Source: JBGSIZ01 sp041742255
Lineage (GTDB): Bacteria; Pseudomonadota; Alphaproteobacteria; Rhodobacterales; Rhodobacteraceae
Direction of reading: 5' to 3'
DNA length: 38,728 nucleotides
Assembly: GCA_041742255.1 (NCBI GenBank)
Contig: JBGSIZ010000239.1
Location: 1 to 38,728, forward strand
Within the stretch, counting starts at the first letter, position 1, and each line of letters opens with the position of its first letter. Made by a program: the position numbers and the translations under genes. Below are positions 1-8,977 of this stretch, in pieces. The notes under the pieces are model-generated. The model was given only the letters and a program-made list of their open reading frames with translations, was not told the DNA's origin and made no database searches.

Positions 1-1161
1 CCCGCGCTGGTGATCGCGGGCGACGGTGTGGCGCTCCCCGTTCACGCGGCACCGGTGATCCACACGGACACTTTGCGGGGGTTCTACACGCTGCCACCCG
101 CGGCCTTTGCGGTCGGGCCAGCAGACCGGGCGGCCTATATCATCTACACGTCTGGCACGGGCGGGCGGCCCCGGGCGGTGGTCCACGCGCACCGGGCCAT
201 TCTGGCGCGGCAAATGATGTGGGACGGCTGGTATGGGCTGCGAGCCGATGACAGGCTCCTGCACGCAGGCGCGTTCAACTGGACCTATACACTGGGCACC
301 GGGTTGATGGATCCTTGGGCCATTGGGGCGACGGCGCTGATCCCGGCGGCTGGCACGGATCCGGGCACCCTTCCCCATCTTTTGCAGGCGTATGATGCCA
401 CGCTCTTTGCGGCGGCACCCGGTGTCTATCGGCAAATCCTGCGGTCCCCCGTGCCCGCGCTGCCCGCTTTGCGGCACGGGTTGAGTGCGGGAGAAAAATT
501 GCCCGAAACGGTTCGGGCAGCATGGCTCGCCGCCACCGGCACCCCCATTCACGAAGCATACGGCATGTCGGAATGTTCGACCTTTCTGTCGGGCAACCCG
601 TCGCGGCCCGCGCCCGACAACACGCTGGGATATCCCCAACCGGGGCGGCGCGTGGTGCTGTTGGCTGATGGTCAGCCCTCAGATCACGGGATCATCGCCG
701 TGCATCACAGCGATCCGGGGCTGATGTTGGGCTATCTGGACCAACCGGACGAAACGGCGGCGCGATTTGCGGGGGACTGGTTCCTGACGGGCGATATCGG
801 CACGCGGGACGCCAGCGGAGCAATCCGCTATGACGGGCGGGCCGACGACATGATGAACGCAGGCGGCTACCGGGTGTCCCCCATCGAGGTCGAAGAGGCG
901 CTGACCTCCCACCCCGGCATCACCGAATGCGCGGCCTGTGAACTGACGGTCAAGGAGGACACGACGGTGATCGGGGCGTTCTGGTGCGGCCCGGACCCGC
1001 TGGACGACGGCACCCTTGGGGCCTATCTGGCAGAACGGCTCGCGCGGTATAAACAGCCCCGGCTGTTCATCCGGGTAGACACGCTCCCGCGCGGGGCAAA
1101 CAACAAACTTCTGCGGCGGGTGCTGCGGCAAAATTGGGAAACCGACCATGGTCAAACTTGA
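1..1161 (+). CDS. AMP-dependent acyl-CoA synthetase/ligase, 5' truncated
   Basis: This is the C-terminal part (about 386 residues) of an ANL-superfamily adenylating enzyme, which activates a carboxylic acid with ATP and usually transfers it to CoA. The reading frame is open from base 1, so the gene starts outside the window. The P-loop-like motif YTSGTGGRPR is at about 135-165, the A5-type motif EAYGMSE at 553-573, the TGD motif (FLTGDIG) at about 781-801, and the C-terminal hinge/lysine region (GGYRVSPIEVEEAL) at about 860-903. A late lysine near the end (NNKLLRR) fits the catalytic A10 lysine. The stop overlaps the next gene by 14 bases, suggesting co-transcription with the thiol oxidoreductase and the exporter. 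The substrate cannot be told; benzoate- or short-chain-type ligases are possible. Confidence 0.88.
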   Translation, partial: PALVIAGDGVALPVHAAPVIHTDTLRGFYTLPPAAFAVGPADRAAYIIYTSGTGGRPRAVVHAHRAILARQMMWDGWYGLRADDRLLHAGAFNWTYTLGTGLMDPWAIGATALIPAAGTDPGTLPHLLQAYDATLFAAAPGVYRQILRSPVPALPALRHGLSAGEKLPETVRAAWLAATGTPIHEAYGMSECSTFLSGNPSRPAPDNTLGYPQPGRRVVLLADGQPSDHGIIAVHHSDPGLMLGYLDQPDETAARFAGDWFLTGDIGTRDASGAIRYDGRADDMMNAGGYRVSPIEVEEALTSHPGITECAACELTVKEDTTVIGAFWCGPDPLDDGTLGAYLAERLARYKQPRLFIRVDTLPRGANNKLLRRVLRQNWETDHGQT

Positions 1162-1795
1162 TATTCTGTCCGACCCGATCTGCCCGTGGTGCTATATCGG
1201 CAAGGCGAACCTTGACCGGGCGCTGGGACAAGTGGGCGATCATCCCTTTGAAATCGAATGGCATCCGTTCCAGCTTAACCCAGAAATGCCGATCGGCGGC
1301 ATGGACAGACAGACCTACCTTGAAACCAAATTTGGTGGCAAAGCGGGCGCGGTCAAGGCATACGCCCCGGTTCTGGCCCATGCGGAAAAGGCCGGGCTGA
1401 CGATCAATTTCGACGCGATCCAACGGACCCCGAACACGCTTGACGCGCATCGGCTGATCCATTGGGCGGGCATCGAGGGGCGGCAAACCTTTGTGGTGTC
1501 GGCCCTGTTCACCGCCTATTTTGTCGAAGGCCGGGACATCGGCCACGCCGAGGTTTTGGCCGATATCGCCGACAGCGCCGGGTTGGACGCGGCGGTGATC
1601 GGCAAATTGCTGGCCTCGGACGCGGATATGGCGGACATCCTGGCGCGCGACGCGCACAGCCGGCAAATGGGCATCTCCGCTGTGCCGACCTTTATCGTGG
1701 CGGGGCAACATGCGGTGCCGGGCGCGCAGTCCACCGATATGTGGCTCAAGGTGATGGACGACATCATGACGCAAATCGCCAACGCCGACGCATGA
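1148..1795 (+). CDS. FrnE/DsbA-family thiol oxidoreductase
   Basis: A 215-residue thioredoxin-fold protein of the DsbA/FrnE group (2-hydroxychromene-2-carboxylate isomerase superfamily). The CPWC redox motif lies at residues 12-15 in the context DPICPWCYIGK, right after the first beta strand, as usual in FrnE proteins. A cis-proline loop (SAVPTFIV) is at about residues 177-184. There is no signal peptide, so a cytoplasmic role in disulfide chemistry or oxidative stress is likely. The start overlaps the upstream ligase and the stop overlaps the exporter start (ATGA), so the three genes probably form one transcript. The natural substrate is not known. Confidence 0.9.
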   Translation: MVKLDILSDPICPWCYIGKANLDRALGQVGDHPFEIEWHPFQLNPEMPIGGMDRQTYLETKFGGKAGAVKAYAPVLAHAEKAGLTINFDAIQRTPNTLDAHRLIHWAGIEGRQTFVVSALFTAYFVEGRDIGHAEVLADIADSAGLDAAVIGKLLASDADMADILARDAHSRQMGISAVPTFIVAGQHAVPGAQSTDMWLKVMDDIMTQIANADA

Positions 1796-3003
1796 CCGCC
1801 ACCCGCCGAACGGCACCAAGCCGACTGGGGCAAACCGAATTCGTGGCTTTGATGGCGATGCTGTCGGCGCTTGTGGCGTTTTCCATCGACAGCATGTTGC
1901 CCGCCTTGCCACAGATCGGGGCGGCCCTGTCGCCGGACGCGCCAAATCAGGCGCAACTGGTCATCACCAGCTTTGTTCTGGGGCTTGGGCTGGGCACGTT
2001 CTTTACCGGGCCATTGTCCGACCGGTTCGGGCGCAAACCGGTCATGTTGACCGGGGCGGGTCTGTATATCCTTGCGGCGCTTGCGGCATGGGCGGCGCCC
2101 AGTCTGGAAATGCTGCTCGCCGCCCGGTTTCTGGGCGGTATCGCGGCGGCAGGGCCACGGGTGGTGGCGATTGCGATCATCCGGGACCTGTATACCGGGC
2201 GGGACATGGCGCGGATAACATCGCTGGTGATGATCGTCTTTACACTGGTGCCCGCGATTGCGCCGCTGCTCGGGTCGGTCATCACGGCCTATGCAGGCTG
2301 GCGGGCGCAGTTTCTGGCGCTGGTGGTCTTTGCGGCAATCCTGTCGGCGTGGCTCTGGATGCGGCAAGGCGAAACGCTGGACCCGGCCCATCGCAGACCA
2401 TTCCGGATCAAGCCCATGTTCGCGGCCGTAGGCGAGATGTTCGGCAACCACACCGTGCGGGTGGCGATCCTTGTCCAGGTGTTGTGCTATGGCATGTTGT
2501 TTTCCACGCTGGCCACCACGCAACAGATATTCGACATAACCTTCGGGCGGGCGGCGTCGTTTCCGCTCTGGTTCGGGGGAATATCGCTGCTTGCGGCGTC
2601 GGCGTCATTCCTGAACGCGCGGCTGGTCGGGCGGATCGGGATGCGGGGCATGGTCAGCGGCATGTTGACGGCGCAAATCCTCCTGTCGGCGGCGATGGCG
2701 GGGCTTTGGCTGTCCGGTGTGCCGTCCGTGGTGCTGTTCGGCGGGTTCCTGATCTGGCTTCTGAGCATCTTTTTTCAGGCCGGGTTGACCGTCGGCAACC
2801 TCAACGCGCTGGCGATGGAACCCATGGGGCACATCGCGGGCACGGCGGCGTCGGTCATCAACGCGGTGGCGACCATCGGGGCGGTCGCCATCGCGGTGCC
2901 GGTTGGATTGGCGTTCAACGGCACGCCCTTGCCGCTGGTGGGTGGCGTGTTCGTCTGTGCGGTGGCGGGGCGACTGCTGATGCGGCGGGCCACGCGACAC
3001 TGA
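1792..3003 (+). CDS. Bcr/CflA-family MFS drug efflux transporter
   Basis: A 403-residue major facilitator protein with about 12 hydrophobic segments. The MFS motif between helices 2 and 3 is GPLSDRFGRKPV, and the N-terminal pattern ending in SIDSMLPALPQIG is typical of the Bcr/CflA multidrug group. The start at 1792 is chosen because it forms an ATGA overlap with the preceding stop and gives a family-typical N-terminus; the frame is open further upstream but that stretch is antisense-like and not membrane-like. Likely function is proton-driven export of small molecules across the inner membrane; the substrate is unknown. It ends 3 bases from the convergent mfd stop. Confidence 0.88.
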   Translation: MTATRRTAPSRLGQTEFVALMAMLSALVAFSIDSMLPALPQIGAALSPDAPNQAQLVITSFVLGLGLGTFFTGPLSDRFGRKPVMLTGAGLYILAALAAWAAPSLEMLLAARFLGGIAAAGPRVVAIAIIRDLYTGRDMARITSLVMIVFTLVPAIAPLLGSVITAYAGWRAQFLALVVFAAILSAWLWMRQGETLDPAHRRPFRIKPMFAAVGEMFGNHTVRVAILVQVLCYGMLFSTLATTQQIFDITFGRAASFPLWFGGISLLAASASFLNARLVGRIGMRGMVSGMLTAQILLSAAMAGLWLSGVPSVVLFGGFLIWLLSIFFQAGLTVGNLNALAMEPMGHIAGTAASVINAVATIGAVAIAVPVGLAFNGTPLPLVGGVFVCAVAGRLLMRRATRH

Positions 3004-3006
3004 CGA

Positions 3007-6000
3007 TCACACCTTGGCGCGGGCCTTTTTCTCGGCACTGACCTTTTCCGCAAGGTCCTTGGCGATAGCAAAGGCGCCCTTGATCCGGTCGGCCTCTGTC
3101 ACCCACTCGCGGCGCACAATGATCTTGTTGTCCTTGACGCGGGCCATGCCGTTCTGGGCTTGAATAAAGTCCACCAACCCGGCGGGGGACGCGAATTTGT
3201 CGTTGTGAAACCGGATCGTGGCCCCCTTTGGACCGCCATCAAGGGCGGCAATGCCCGCGCGTTTGCACATCGCCTTGATCCGGACGATCAACAGCAATGT
3301 GTTCACTTCGCGCGGCAGCGGGCCGAACCGGTCGATCAATTCGGCGGCAAAGCCTTCCAGTTCAACCTTGGTCGTCAGGTCAGACAACCGGCGATACAGG
3401 CCCAGACGAACGTCCAGATCGGGCACATAAACCTCGGGGATCAACACCGGCACGCCAAGGTTGATCTGCGGGGCCCAATGGGTGTCGATGTCGATCAACC
3501 CTTCGCGGCCCCCAGACCGGATGCGGGCAATCTCGTCCTCCAGCATCTGCTGATACAGCTCATAGCCCACTTCGTTGATATGGCCCGATTGTTCATCGCC
3601 CAACAGGTTACCCGCACCGCGAATATCCAGATCCTGACTGGCGAGCGTGAATCCCGCGCCCAGCGTGTCCAGCGACCCCAGAACGCGCAGCCGCTTTTCG
3701 GCCTGCGGGGTCAGTTTCTGGCGGGGTTTGGTGGTCAGATAGGCATAGGCACGGGTTTTCGACCGCCCCACGCGGCCCCGGATCTGATACAACTGGGCCA
3801 GACCGAACATGTCGGCGCGATGCACGATCATGGTATTCGCAGTCGGAATATCCAGACCGGATTCCACGATCGTCGTGGCCAGCAACACGTCATATTTGCC
3901 GTCGTAAAAGGCGTTCATGCGGTCGTCCAACTCGCCCGCGGCCATTTGGCCATGGGCGACAACAACGGTGATCTCGGGCACCTCGCGGCGCAGCCAATCT
4001 TCCATCTCGGCCAGATCGGCGACACGGGGGACCACGAAAAACGATTGGCCACCGCGATAATGTTCGCGCAACAGCGCCTCGCGCACGGTGATCGTGTCAA
4101 ATTCGCTCACATAGGTGCGGATCGCCAGACGGTCGATCGGCGGGGTGCCGATGATGGACAATTCGCGCACGCCTGTCAGGGACATCTGCAACGTGCGCGG
4201 GATCGGTGTGGCGGTCAGGGTCAACACATGCACATCCGACCGCATCTGTTTCAGACGCTCTTTGTGGTTCACCCCGAAATGCTGTTCCTCGTCGATGACC
4301 ATCAATCCCAGATCGCGGAATTTCACCGATTTTGCCAACAAGGCATGGGTGCCCACCACAATATCCACGGTGCCATCGGTGATCCCGTCGCGGGTCAGGG
4401 CGGCATCCTTGGCGGACACGAACCGGGACAACGGGCGCACGTTGATCGGGAACCCGCGGAACCGTTCGGCGAACCCTTTGTAGTGCTGGCGGGCCAGCAG
4501 GGTCGTGGGGGCAATCACGGCCACCTGCACGCCGGACATGGCGGCCACGAACGCCGCGCGGATGGCGACCTCGGTCTTGCCAAACCCGACATCGCCGCAA
4601 ATCAGACGGTCCATCGGATGGCCACTGTCCAGATCGGTCAGAACGTCGGAAATCGCCTGCAACTGGTCATCGGTTTCGGCATAGGGGAAGCGCGCCAGAA
4701 ACTGATCCCACGCGCCTTCCGGCGGCGACAACACCGGGGCCGTGCGCAGCGCGCGCTCGGCGGCCACCCGGATCAACCCTTCGGCCATCTGCCGGATACG
4801 ATCCTTGAGCCGGGCCTTCTTGGCCTGCCACGCGCCACCGCCCAATTTGTCCAGCAGACCTTCTTCGTGGCCATATTTGGACAACAGTTCGATGTTCTCA
4901 ACGGGCAAATACAGCTTGGAATTTTCGGCATATTCCAGCGCGATACATTCATGGGCGGCACCCGCGGCCGTGATCACCTCCAACCCCAGATACCGGCCCA
5001 CGCCGTGGTCCACATGCACCACCAGGTCGCGGGGGGTCAGGCTTTGGGTTTCGGTCAGGAAATTCTCGGCGCGGCGGCGCTTCTTGGTTTGGCGGATCAA
5101 TCGGTCGCCCAGAACATCCTGTTCGGAAATCACGGTCAGACCGGGGGCCTCGAACCCTTGTTCCAGCGGCCAGACGGCCAGATGCAGCCCCCCCTTGCCC
5201 ACCCGGCCATAGGTTTGAACCGGGATCACCTCACCCGCGCCTTCATCCTCCAACAATCCGGTCAACCGTTCGCGGGCCCCGTCTGAATAGGAGGCGACAA
5301 TGACCGGACCAACCTCCAGCCGGGCACGGACATGGGCGACCAACGCGCCAAACAGGCTGATGCTTTCTTGTTGGCGTTCGGGGGCAAAATCGCGGCCAAT
5401 CCGGCCCCCGGCATCTGTGACACCCGGCCCCGTCGCCTGTTTGAGGGCGGCAAACTGCACCACGCGGCGGTCCGCCACGGCGGCGTCCCATGCGGGATCA
5501 TCCAGATACAGCAACGCGGGGGGGGCAGGTTTGTAAACGCTGTCCATCCGGCCCTTTTGGGCCAACGCCAGCTTGCGGGTTTCATACTGGTCGGCAACGC
5601 TCGTCCAGCGGGCAATGCGGGTCGCGGCCGATTGATCGTCCAGCGTCACCGGGGCACCCGGCAAATAATCGAACAGGGTTTCCAACCGGTCGTGAAAAAA
5701 CCCCAGCCAATGTTCGACACCGGCATGTTTGCGCCCGGCACTCACGGCCTCATACAGCGGGTCATCGGTGCCGGCGGCACCAAACTCAATCCGGTAATTC
5801 TGGCGAAACCGGGTGATCGAAGGCTCGTCAAGGATGACCTCGGACACAGGCGACAGTTCGATGAAATCCAGCTTTTCGATCGTGCGTTGCGTGGCGGGAT
5901 CAAACCGGCGGGCGCCGTCCAACACATCGCCAAACAGGTCCAACCGGACCGGCCCCGCGTCACCGGGTGGATAGATGTCGATGATCCCGCCGCGCACGGC

Positions 6001-6465
6001 ATAATCGCCGGCCTCCATCACGGTCGGGGTCTGGCTGAACCCCATCCGCACCAGAAACGATTTCAGGGCGGCATCGTCGATCCGGTCGCCGACACGGGCG
6101 CGAAACGCGGCCTGCCGCAGAACGGCACGGGCGGGCACGCGCTGGGTCGCGGCATTCAAGGTGGTCAACAGAACGAACCGGGGGGGCATCCCGTGGGCCA
6201 ACCCGGCAAGGGTGGCCATCCGGGCCGACGATACATCGGCCTGCGGGCTGACGCGGTCATAGGGCAGACAATCCCACGCAGGGAACACGATCACCGGCAT
6301 GTCGGGAGCAAAGAACGCCAATGCGGCTTGCATGGCCGCCATCCGCTTGTCATCGCGGGCGACATGGATCACCGGGCCTTGGGCCTTTTCGACCTCGGCC
6401 AGAACCAGACGGGCGTCATACCCTTCGGGCGCGCCACTGACGATAACATGCTTGGAATTCAACAT
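3007..6465 (-). CDS. mfd: transcription-repair coupling factor Mfd
   Basis: Mfd removes RNA polymerase stalled at DNA lesions and recruits UvrA for nucleotide excision repair. The 1152-residue product has the full family layout: an N-terminal UvrB-like region, the RNA-polymerase-interacting domain (around DLVVHVDHGVGRYLG), a RecG-like helicase with Walker A GDVGFGKTE at about residue 626, the Walker B box DEEQ, motif TATPIPRTLQ, the TRG segment and a C-terminal UvrA-binding domain. I prefer the ATG at 6465 over the GTG at 6474 because AGGTGA sits 5 bases before the ATG. A 46-base gap separates it from the upstream membrane protein gene on the same strand. No frameshift was seen. Confidence 0.97.
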   Translation of the reverse strand: MLNSKHVIVSGAPEGYDARLVLAEVEKAQGPVIHVARDDKRMAAMQAALAFFAPDMPVIVFPAWDCLPYDRVSPQADVSSARMATLAGLAHGMPPRFVLLTTLNAATQRVPARAVLRQAAFRARVGDRIDDAALKSFLVRMGFSQTPTVMEAGDYAVRGGIIDIYPPGDAGPVRLDLFGDVLDGARRFDPATQRTIEKLDFIELSPVSEVILDEPSITRFRQNYRIEFGAAGTDDPLYEAVSAGRKHAGVEHWLGFFHDRLETLFDYLPGAPVTLDDQSAATRIARWTSVADQYETRKLALAQKGRMDSVYKPAPPALLYLDDPAWDAAVADRRVVQFAALKQATGPGVTDAGGRIGRDFAPERQQESISLFGALVAHVRARLEVGPVIVASYSDGARERLTGLLEDEGAGEVIPVQTYGRVGKGGLHLAVWPLEQGFEAPGLTVISEQDVLGDRLIRQTKKRRRAENFLTETQSLTPRDLVVHVDHGVGRYLGLEVITAAGAAHECIALEYAENSKLYLPVENIELLSKYGHEEGLLDKLGGGAWQAKKARLKDRIRQMAEGLIRVAAERALRTAPVLSPPEGAWDQFLARFPYAETDDQLQAISDVLTDLDSGHPMDRLICGDVGFGKTEVAIRAAFVAAMSGVQVAVIAPTTLLARQHYKGFAERFRGFPINVRPLSRFVSAKDAALTRDGITDGTVDIVVGTHALLAKSVKFRDLGLMVIDEEQHFGVNHKERLKQMRSDVHVLTLTATPIPRTLQMSLTGVRELSIIGTPPIDRLAIRTYVSEFDTITVREALLREHYRGGQSFFVVPRVADLAEMEDWLRREVPEITVVVAHGQMAAGELDDRMNAFYDGKYDVLLATTIVESGLDIPTANTMIVHRADMFGLAQLYQIRGRVGRSKTRAYAYLTTKPRQKLTPQAEKRLRVLGSLDTLGAGFTLASQDLDIRGAGNLLGDEQSGHINEVGYELYQQMLEDEIARIRSGGREGLIDIDTHWAPQINLGVPVLIPEVYVPDLDVRLGLYRRLSDLTTKVELEGFAAELIDRFGPLPREVNTLLLIVRIKAMCKRAGIAALDGGPKGATIRFHNDKFASPAGLVDFIQAQNGMARVKDNKIIVRREWVTEADRIKGAFAIAKDLAEKVSAEKKARAKV

Positions 6466-6511
6466 GGCGTTCACCTACGCCGCCCGCAGGCGGTGTCAAC
6501 CGGACGGGGGG

Positions 6512-7036
6512 CTACAGACCCTGAATGCCGGAAATATTCTGATACATGCCCCACATCGCGGTGACAAAGATAGACAGCATCCCGATGAACTGGGTCCAGA
6601 CCCGGTGCCGGATCAAACGGCGGTGCAAATCGGTGCCAACCGGGGCCTTTTCCTCGATCATATGGGCGCTGGACAGGCTTAACGCGCCTACCACGGACAT
6701 CGGCAGGGCCAACAGGAACACGGCCTGCGCAAATTCGATGTAATACCAGAATCCCAGCATCCCAAGTGCGGTCAGCACGAAACACACGAACCCCAACAGC
6801 CACAATCCGGACGTGCGACCAATATACAGGATGCGGTTCACGTTCACGCGCACCAGATCCTCCAGATCGGTCTGGGCTTGCCCGCCGGACCGGTTCGCGC
6901 GCTGGATCAAATCGAACGGAACCCCCAACACCCAATGGCTGGCCGATGACCACACCACGGCCAAGGCGATCCAATACCACAAATTCGAAAACGACCGCAT
7001 GTCGATCACTTCAAATATGGTCTGGGTCCAGTTCAC
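6512..7036 (-). CDS. small integral membrane protein (rhodobacteral 'component of SufBCD complex' type)
   Basis: A 174-residue protein with about four hydrophobic segments: one near residues 14-40, a pair around 70-115 and a last one near 150-168. It resembles a roseobacter family that databases often label 'component of SufBCD complex', but nothing in the sequence or context supports a role in Fe-S cluster assembly, and no suf genes are nearby. The start is taken as the GTG at 7036 because AAGAGG lies 8 bases upstream; the frame is open further upstream to 7117 without a better site. It may be co-transcribed with mfd. Function unknown. Confidence 0.7.
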   Translation of the reverse strand: MNWTQTIFEVIDMRSFSNLWYWIALAVVWSSASHWVLGVPFDLIQRANRSGGQAQTDLEDLVRVNVNRILYIGRTSGLWLLGFVCFVLTALGMLGFWYYIEFAQAVFLLALPMSVVGALSLSSAHMIEEKAPVGTDLHRRLIRHRVWTQFIGMLSIFVTAMWGMYQNISGIQGL

Positions 7037-7153
7037 GGGGGATGCCTCTTGCAACTTTTGCGGGACACTAGCGCGGTGGGTTGACATTGCCCAGACTTGG
7101 CAAGCCCGCAAAACCATGGAACAGGTTGCCTGTGACCGGAAAACACTTCAGCC

Positions 7154-8164
7154 ATGGGGCGCCCGATGAAACCCACTGTTCCCGCCTACCCCACTGCCCG
7201 CTTTCGGCGGCTGCGCGCCACGCCTGCCTTGCGGGCGCTGACCCGGCAACACAGCCTGTCGCCCGACGATCTGATATGGCCGATTTTCCTGATGGACGGG
7301 CGGGACGACGAAACCGCGATTGCCTCGATGCCCGGTGTGACGCGCAAGACCATCGACCGGGCGGTGACCGCCGCGCGTGAGGCGGCAGACCTTGGCATCC
7401 CCGCGATGTGCCTGTTTCCTTACACGGCCATGGAACACCGCACGGTTGACTGTGCGATGGCGTGGGACCCCAACAACCTGACCAATACAGCCATTCGCGC
7501 GATCAAGGACGCGGTGCCCGACATCGCCATCATGACCGATATCGCGCTCGACCCCTACAACATCAACGGGCACGACGGTTTTGTGGTCAATGATGAAATC
7601 CTCAACGATGAAACGGTCGCGGCACTGGTGCGCATGGCGTTGGCGCAGGCGGCGGCGGGGGCGGATATCCTAGGGCCGTCCGACATGATGGATGGCCGGA
7701 TCGGGACCATCCGGGCGGCCTTGGAATCCGAAGGATATCATAAGGTTGCGATCCTGTCTTATACTGCAAAATACGCGAGCGGTTTCTACGGCCCGTTCCG
7801 GGATGCGGTGGGGGCCAGCGGCGCGCTCAAGGGCGACAAGAAAACCTATCAGATGGACCCCGGCAATTCCGACGAGGCCTTGCGCCTTGTGGAACGCGAC
7901 CTGAACGAAGGGGCGGACATGATCATGGTCAAGCCAGGCATGCCCTATCTGGATATCTGTCGGCGGGTCAAGGACACCTTTGGCGTGCCCACCTATGCCT
8001 ATCAGGTGTCGGGGGAATACGCGATGATCCAGGCTGCCGTGCAAAACGGCTGGCTGGACGGGGAAAAGGTCATGCTGGAAAGCCTTTTGTGTTTTAAACG
8101 CGCGGGTTGTGACGGGATCCTCACCTATTTTGCACCCGTTGCGGCTCGGGCGATGGGGGCCTAG
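7154..8164 (+). CDS. hemB: delta-aminolevulinic acid dehydratase (porphobilinogen synthase)
   Basis: HemB condenses two 5-aminolevulinate molecules to porphobilinogen in haem, bacteriochlorophyll and cobalamin synthesis. The product has 336 residues, the normal length. The two Schiff-base lysines are visible: K206 in SYTAKYASGF and K260 in MVKPGMPYLD. At the position of the zinc-binding triple cysteine of the human and yeast enzymes this protein has DIALDPYNINGHDG (D129, D133), so it belongs to the group that does not use catalytic zinc, as known for Rhodobacter and Bradyrhizobium relatives. An alternative start at 7166 is possible. It stands alone between divergent and unrelated genes. Confidence 0.97.
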   Translation: MGRPMKPTVPAYPTARFRRLRATPALRALTRQHSLSPDDLIWPIFLMDGRDDETAIASMPGVTRKTIDRAVTAAREAADLGIPAMCLFPYTAMEHRTVDCAMAWDPNNLTNTAIRAIKDAVPDIAIMTDIALDPYNINGHDGFVVNDEILNDETVAALVRMALAQAAAGADILGPSDMMDGRIGTIRAALESEGYHKVAILSYTAKYASGFYGPFRDAVGASGALKGDKKTYQMDPGNSDEALRLVERDLNEGADMIMVKPGMPYLDICRRVKDTFGVPTYAYQVSGEYAMIQAAVQNGWLDGEKVMLESLLCFKRAGCDGILTYFAPVAARAMGA

Positions 8165-8291
8165 GCCGCAATCACCGGCCAACCCCCGCCAACGATGTAT
8201 GTCGTAGGTGACAGACCGCGAAATACAGCCTATAGTAAAATGATCCAAAAGAGCGGGGCAAATCCCGCCATGGCATAAGAGGCACGACAGC

Positions 8292-8849
8292 ATGACCAAC
8301 ACCACCCGGCGGAATTTTGCGCTCGGCGCGCTTGCCACCACCAGCCTTGCCGCCTGTGGCAACGGGATTGGCGGCAGCGGCGCATCAGCGATTGACGCGC
8401 GCGTCAGCAGCACCTTGAACTTCATGTATCAACAATACCCCGGGACGCGCACGCTCGCGAACGACGCGGCAGGCATGTTGATCATGCCGGTCGTGACCGA
8501 AATCGGGCTTGGGCTTGGCGGGTCGTTCGGACGCGGAGCGCTGCAGGTCGGGGGATCGACGGTGGACTACTACTCCGCCGCCGCTGCCAGTGCGGGCATC
8601 CAGATCGGCGCGCAACAATTCAGCCACGTCCTGTTCTTCATGACGCCGGACGCACTGCTTGAATTCCGGCAATCGCCCGGTTGGGCGGCTGGGGCCGACC
8701 TTGAATATGTCATCAATGACGCGGGCGAAATGCTGCGGGCGGATACCACAACGTCGCTGACGCCTGTCATCGCGGTGGTCTTTGCGCAGGCGGGCATCCG
8801 GCTTGGCGCGACGCTCGAAGGCACCAAATACACCCGGATCATTCCGTAA
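8292..8849 (+). CDS. SYLF (Ysc84-type) domain lipoprotein
   Basis: A 185-residue exported protein. The N-terminus has a twin-arginine-like start (TRRNF, R6-R7), a hydrophobic stretch, and a lipobox LAAC with the likely lipidated cysteine at residue 22. The remainder matches the SYLF/Ysc84 lipid-binding domain: a helical start (residues 34-60), then the glycine-rich LGLGGSFGRGALQVGG segment and a long beta-rich part. The family is known for phosphoinositide or lipid binding in eukaryotes; the bacterial role is not established. AGAGG lies 9 bases before the ATG. A nested hairpin follows directly after the stop. Confidence 0.85.
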   Translation: MTNTTRRNFALGALATTSLAACGNGIGGSGASAIDARVSSTLNFMYQQYPGTRTLANDAAGMLIMPVVTEIGLGLGGSFGRGALQVGGSTVDYYSAAAASAGIQIGAQQFSHVLFFMTPDALLEFRQSPGWAAGADLEYVINDAGEMLRADTTTSLTPVIAVVFAQAGIRLGATLEGTKYTRIIP

Positions 8850-8850
8850 C

Positions 8851-8890
8851 AGATTGGGCCGCAGCGGCACCCGCCATTTGCGGCCCATCT
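8851..8890 (+). terminator. nested hairpin after the SYLF gene
   Basis: Two bases after the stop codon, AGAT-T-GGGCCGCA pairs with TGCGGCCC-ATCT (12 base pairs with one bulged T). Inside the loop GCGG-CAC-CCGC forms a second small stem. There is no T run, so it is a possible transcript-end or RNA-protecting structure rather than a standard intrinsic terminator. Confidence 0.5.
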
Positions 8891-8977
8891 GCAAACTGCG
8901 ACACCAAACGTCGCAACCGGGCAACCTTTTCACCCTTCCCCCCGTGACACTGCCCCAACAGTCACGAGGAGACGCCC

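Noticed and set aside
3160..5286. 708-codon open frame antisense to mfd
   Set aside because: Antisense shadow in GC-rich DNA; the sense strand encodes a complete Mfd.
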